From: Bacillota bacterium
GTDB taxonomy: Bacteria > Bacillota_C > Negativicutes > CTSoil-072
Length of the DNA stretch: 9,293 nucleotides
Direction: 5' to 3'
NCBI GenBank assembly: GCA_017861495.1
Contig: JAGFXW010000079.1
Location: 1 to 9,293 of the forward strand
A program made the translations under genes and the position numbers. The notes below the pieces were generated by a model, which saw only the letters and a list, made by a program, of their open reading frames with translations, searched no databases and had not been told where the DNA came from. How positions within the stretch are numbered: the first letter of the stretch is position 1; every line of letters begins with the position of its first letter. Below are positions 7,418-9,293 of this stretch, in pieces.

Positions 7418-7545
7418 GGACTGTTAAAAAGGCCAATTCGCGTTGCACCCGCAAGGAATATGCCGCCAACTCCAAGGCGCTAAAGCGCCAAGAGTTGCGC
7501 AATCGCGACTCCGTTCCCAGCATCTTACCTTTTTTTGAACAGCCT
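7418..7545. repeat. Dispersed inverted-repeat element, copy 2
   Basis: A 128-bp element. Read on the minus strand it starts AGGCTGTTCAAAAAAAGGT and continues with AAGATGCTGGGAACG, closely matching the start of copy 1. Its far end, ATTGGCC followed by TTTTTAACAGTCC, matches the other end of copy 1. The middle differs: here it folds into GGCGC (7476-7480) and GCGCC (7485-7489) around TAAA, flanked by a second perfect pair AACTC (7468-7472) and GAGTT (7492-7496). Conserved ends with different hairpin cores suggest one mobile or once-mobile family. It lies 27 bp after the transporter stop codon. Confidence 0.75.
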
Positions 7546-7572
7546 TTACTATTTTGTTGCCAAACAGTTCAA

Positions 7573-8154
7573 TTACTTTAACAACGGCGCGCCCATTTTA
7601 ACGATTTCACGCCCCATGCTGTGATTCAACACTTCGGCAATCGCCTGCCACATTGCCGTGATAACGATCGGCACTAAAGACCAAGTGGCGATTGTAAAGA
7701 AGATCGGCAGCCCAAAGATCCAAGCAATACCGCATCCGCAAAAAAAGATATCGGTTGTGATCATGAAAATGCCGGCAACCAGGTTTTTATGCAAAAACGG
7801 AAGTGTAAAGCCTACCATATACAGTCCCATAACCATAAAAACGTATCCATCAACCGCTGCCGTATGAGCCGGGATCAACTTCAATATTTTTAAAAGATTT
7901 TCGCCCATCCCCAAAAACATAAACGCACTAAACCCGCACATGATATTCCCGGGTACGATCATGCCGCAGCGGAGCTCCATAATACCACTGGAGAGCTGTA
8001 CAATTCCGCCGGCCAAGCCAAGCGGGATCAATACATAAATCAGTTCCTCCGGCGCAGTACCGATCAATACGGGAAATAAGGCGCTCAGGTAAAAAGTCAA
8101 TACCATCAGGCCAGCCGGTGCCGCAGGGGCAAAAGGGTGTTCATTACTTGACAT
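7573..8154 (-). CDS. GPR1/FUN34/YaaH family acetate/succinate transporter (SatP-like)
   Basis: A 193-residue integral membrane protein with six predicted helices (about 14-32, 38-58, 67-86, 102-121, 126-147 and 151-173), the usual size and topology of this family. The N-terminal APAAPAGLMVL (10-20) corresponds to the family signature NPAPLGL. Further conserved features are the glycine-rich stretch GLAGGIVQLSSGIMELRCG (46-64) and the FSAF segment (75-78). Family members move acetate or succinate with protons across the cytoplasmic membrane, in channel-like hexamers. The exact substrate cannot be read from sequence. The start has a strong GAGGAGG ribosome site 7 nt upstream. It lies 36 bp after a MarR-type gene on the same strand, so the two are probably cotranscribed and the transporter is likely controlled by that regulator. 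Confidence 0.9.
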   Translation of the reverse strand: MSSNEHPFAPAAPAGLMVLTFYLSALFPVLIGTAPEELIYVLIPLGLAGGIVQLSSGIMELRCGMIVPGNIMCGFSAFMFLGMGENLLKILKLIPAHTAAVDGYVFMVMGLYMVGFTLPFLHKNLVAGIFMITTDIFFCGCGIAWIFGLPIFFTIATWSLVPIVITAMWQAIAEVLNHSMGREIVKMGAPLLK

Positions 8155-8190
8155 TTTTCTTCCTCCTCTTCGATTGCAAAAAGTTTATCA

Positions 8191-8628
8191 TCAATCAGCA
8201 AGAATATTTTTCTTAATCGCATTGAGAGTTTGGCTGTATATCGTCAAATGCTCTTTTGAGATGCCGCGCAACATTTTTTGGTAGATACTTTCCACATATG
8301 GGGCTAATTCCTGCACTAATGAAGTTCCCTTTGCCGTAAGAAAAATAATGAATGAACGGCGGTCTTCCTTGCTGGCTCGCCGTTCGATCAGATTTTTGTT
8401 TTCTAAAATATCTAAAATCCGCGCCAACGTTGGTTGATCCCTATTGACTCTTTTAGCCAACTCAGTTTGGGAAAGGCCATCTTGCTGCGATAGCCGGAAT
8501 AATACTACCCATTGCGCAGGGGTAATATTATGGCTTTCCAGATGCATTGTTAAGTAGTGGACAATCTTTCGGTTGACTTCATTGGTCAGAATGCCGATCG
8601 ATTCATCGTAAGAAAAAAACATCGTCAA
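8191..8628 (-). CDS. MarR family transcriptional regulator
   Basis: A 145-residue winged helix-turn-helix protein of normal MarR length. The dimerisation helix is at about 8-32, ITPAQWVVLFRL (35-46) leads into the helix-turn-helix LSQTELAKRVNRDQPTLARILDILE (52-76), and the wing carries the conserved KEDRRS (87-92) followed by FLTAKG (96-101). MarR proteins usually repress their own operon and release DNA on binding a small ligand, often an aromatic or other carboxylate; the ligand here is unknown. The start chosen is TTG at 8628, because AAGGTG lies 8 nt before it. An ATG two codons later (8622) is possible but has a 13-nt spacing. A consensus promoter lies about 110 bp upstream. The transporter gene follows in the same direction. 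Confidence 0.93.
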   Translation of the reverse strand: MTMFFSYDESIGILTNEVNRKIVHYLTMHLESHNITPAQWVVLFRLSQQDGLSQTELAKRVNRDQPTLARILDILENKNLIERRASKEDRRSFIIFLTAKGTSLVQELAPYVESIYQKMLRGISKEHLTIYSQTLNAIKKNILAD

Positions 8629-8721
8629 AATCTTTCACCTTCATAGAGTAATCGAAATTACCCAGCATTTTTCGCAATAGAAATTCCATCCGCCAATGAT
8701 TGCCTTGCTAATAATTGTTTA

Positions 8722-8743
8722 ACTAATACTTGTCATACTAATA
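8722..8743. promoter_or_regulatory. ACTAATA direct repeats over the marR start region, possible operator
   Basis: ACTAATA occurs at 8722-8728 and 8737-8743, 15 bp apart, and the second copy overlaps the -10 box of the marR promoter. MarR sites are normally palindromic, and no convincing palindrome was found here, so assignment as an operator is weak. Confidence 0.25.
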
Positions 8744-8769
8744 ATATGTGTACAAAGCATTATTGTCAA
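8741..8769 (-). promoter_or_regulatory. Sigma-A type promoter for marR and the transporter gene
   Basis: On the minus strand TTGACA (8764-8769, perfect) is followed after exactly 17 bp by TATTAT (8741-8746, 5 of 6). It lies about 35 bp after the original end of the HD-domain gene and points at marR, leaving a leader of about 105 nt. Confidence 0.75.
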
Positions 8770-8802
8770 GTACTATTGGGAAAAGCGGAAGTCCTACTCC
8801 AT

Positions 8803-8895
8803 CTATAAAGACGCGGACGGAAACTCTGCGAGTACCTTGATCAGGCGTTCACGCCGCCCAGGCCGGTCCATCTTTTCCCCGTATTGGTAACAATC
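8803..8895 (-). pseudogene. Displaced C-terminal end of the HD-domain gene
   Basis: If one copy of the 44-bp duplication is removed, the HD-domain frame continues from DADVL into 30 more codons (beginning DCYQYGEKMDRPGRRERL) and ends at TAG (8803-8805). This stretch is a clean, stop-free continuation, but in the present sequence it is out of frame and has no start of its own. It is therefore best read as the broken-off end of the upstream gene. Confidence 0.75.
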
Positions 8896-8981
8896 CAACA
8901 CATCAGCATCTTTCACCAGTTCATCCATTTTCGTTCCTCCAACACATCAGCATCTTTCACCAGTTCATCCATTTTCGTTCC
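8894..8981. repeat. Exact 44-bp tandem duplication
   Basis: Positions 8894-8937 and 8938-8981 are identical, base for base, and directly adjacent. The length is not a multiple of three, so the duplication shifts the frame of the HD-domain gene and brings in a TGA at 8913-8915. The lack of any difference between the copies points to a very recent event or to an assembly artefact. Confidence 0.95.
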
Positions 8982-9293
8982 GATTTCATCTTTGTTGCTA
9001 TGGTTTTGGGCCGCTTGAACCACTACTTCTATTTCCTCATCCGTAAACTGGTCACATTCCCGCAAAAAAGCCTGTAACGGCTGATAACCATTTTGGGCAT
9101 GGTTTGCTTGTTTGCCGGTAACAATCCTTCCATAATCATGCACAGAACAAGCTATCGCCGCCAGTTCAGGATCAATTTGCCGGCCGGACGCCAGTAATTG
9201 GCCAATTTTGCCGCAGCTGGCCATATGGATTATTTCCCAAGCCAGCGGATAATCCCGTTCTATTTCTTTGTTGCCGTACTCGGCAATTTTCTC
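8913..9293 (-). CDS. HD-domain protein, N-terminus beyond right edge, C-terminus frameshifted
   Basis: The frame is open from the right edge, giving 126 residues here; the true start is outside the window (an internal ATG at 9224 is not a credible start, because the HD domain begins before it). HD-family metal ligands are recognisable in order: H23 in IIHMASCG, H52-D53 in VHDYG, H98 in QNHSNKD and D116 in DADVL. The family comprises metal-dependent phosphohydrolases acting on nucleotides or signalling nucleotides; the substrate here cannot be told. The final residues EERKWMNW come from the second copy of the 44-bp duplication read in the wrong frame, replacing 30 native residues. Because the HD ligands precede the break, partial activity is possible. 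The break lies upstream of the marR promoter and should not affect it. Confidence 0.75.
   Translation of the reverse strand, partial: EKIAEYGNKEIERDYPLAWEIIHMASCGKIGQLLASGRQIDPELAAIACSVHDYGRIVTGKQANHAQNGYQPLQAFLRECDQFTDEEIEVVVQAAQNHSNKDEIGTKMDELVKDADVLEERKWMNW

Noticed and set aside
7098..7427. Plus-strand open frame of 109 codons upstream of the receptor operon
   Set aside because: It runs antisense through the leader RNA, its terminator and both promoters, has no ribosome site and resembles no protein family.
7332..7523. Minus-strand open frame of 63 codons
   Set aside because: It lies mostly within repeat copy 2 and the terminator-like hairpin, with no supporting ribosome site.
8894..8981. 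Start of a CRISPR array
   Set aside because: The two units are directly adjacent without spacers and lie within a coding frame; this is a simple tandem duplication.

Overview
The window reads as chromosome of an anaerobic, probably spore-forming Firmicute of the Negativicutes/Sporomusaceae type (Sporomusa, Pelosinus and relatives). This placement is an inference. It rests on a mid-range GC content, strong AGGAGG-type ribosome sites, a large chemotaxis and stress-signalling operon, and two copies of a small dispersed repeat whose ends read GGCTGTT(C/G)AAAAAGG. All genes lie on the minus strand, so the window is best read from right to left.

Right edge (8803-9293): the C-terminal part of an HD-domain protein. 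An exact 44-bp tandem duplication has shifted its frame, leaving the original last 30 codons out of frame. Next (7573-8628) is a two-gene unit, a MarR-type regulator followed by a GPR1/FUN34/YaaH (SatP-like) acetate/succinate transporter, with a consensus promoter in front of marR. It is followed by one copy of the dispersed repeat and then a terminator-like hairpin.

Middle (1955-7357): a signalling operon. It opens with a promoter, a structured leader RNA whose core resembles the GEMM-I (cyclic di-GMP class I) riboswitch, and an intrinsic terminator. A second promoter and a hairpin-containing 5' leader follow. Then come a methyl-accepting chemotaxis protein, a STAS anti-anti-sigma-type protein, and a 1012-residue membrane protein carrying an extracellular sensor, GAF, PAS, a PP2C/SpoIIE phosphatase and an RsbW/histidine-kinase-type ATPase. 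The last protein carries both the phosphatase and the putative kinase expected to act on the STAS protein, so the two form a compact partner-switching module. A second repeat copy forms the 3' end of this gene and supplies its stop codon. A good intrinsic terminator lies beyond it.

Left (1-1750): a consensus promoter, a leader with two stem-loops, then pabA and pabB overlapping by 11 bp. These encode the two subunits of 4-amino-4-deoxychorismate synthase for folate synthesis. pabB runs off the left edge.

The points most worth a second look are the GEMM-like leader upstream of the chemotaxis/partner-switch operon, the 44-bp duplication in the HD gene, and the repeat family, one copy of which has become coding sequence.
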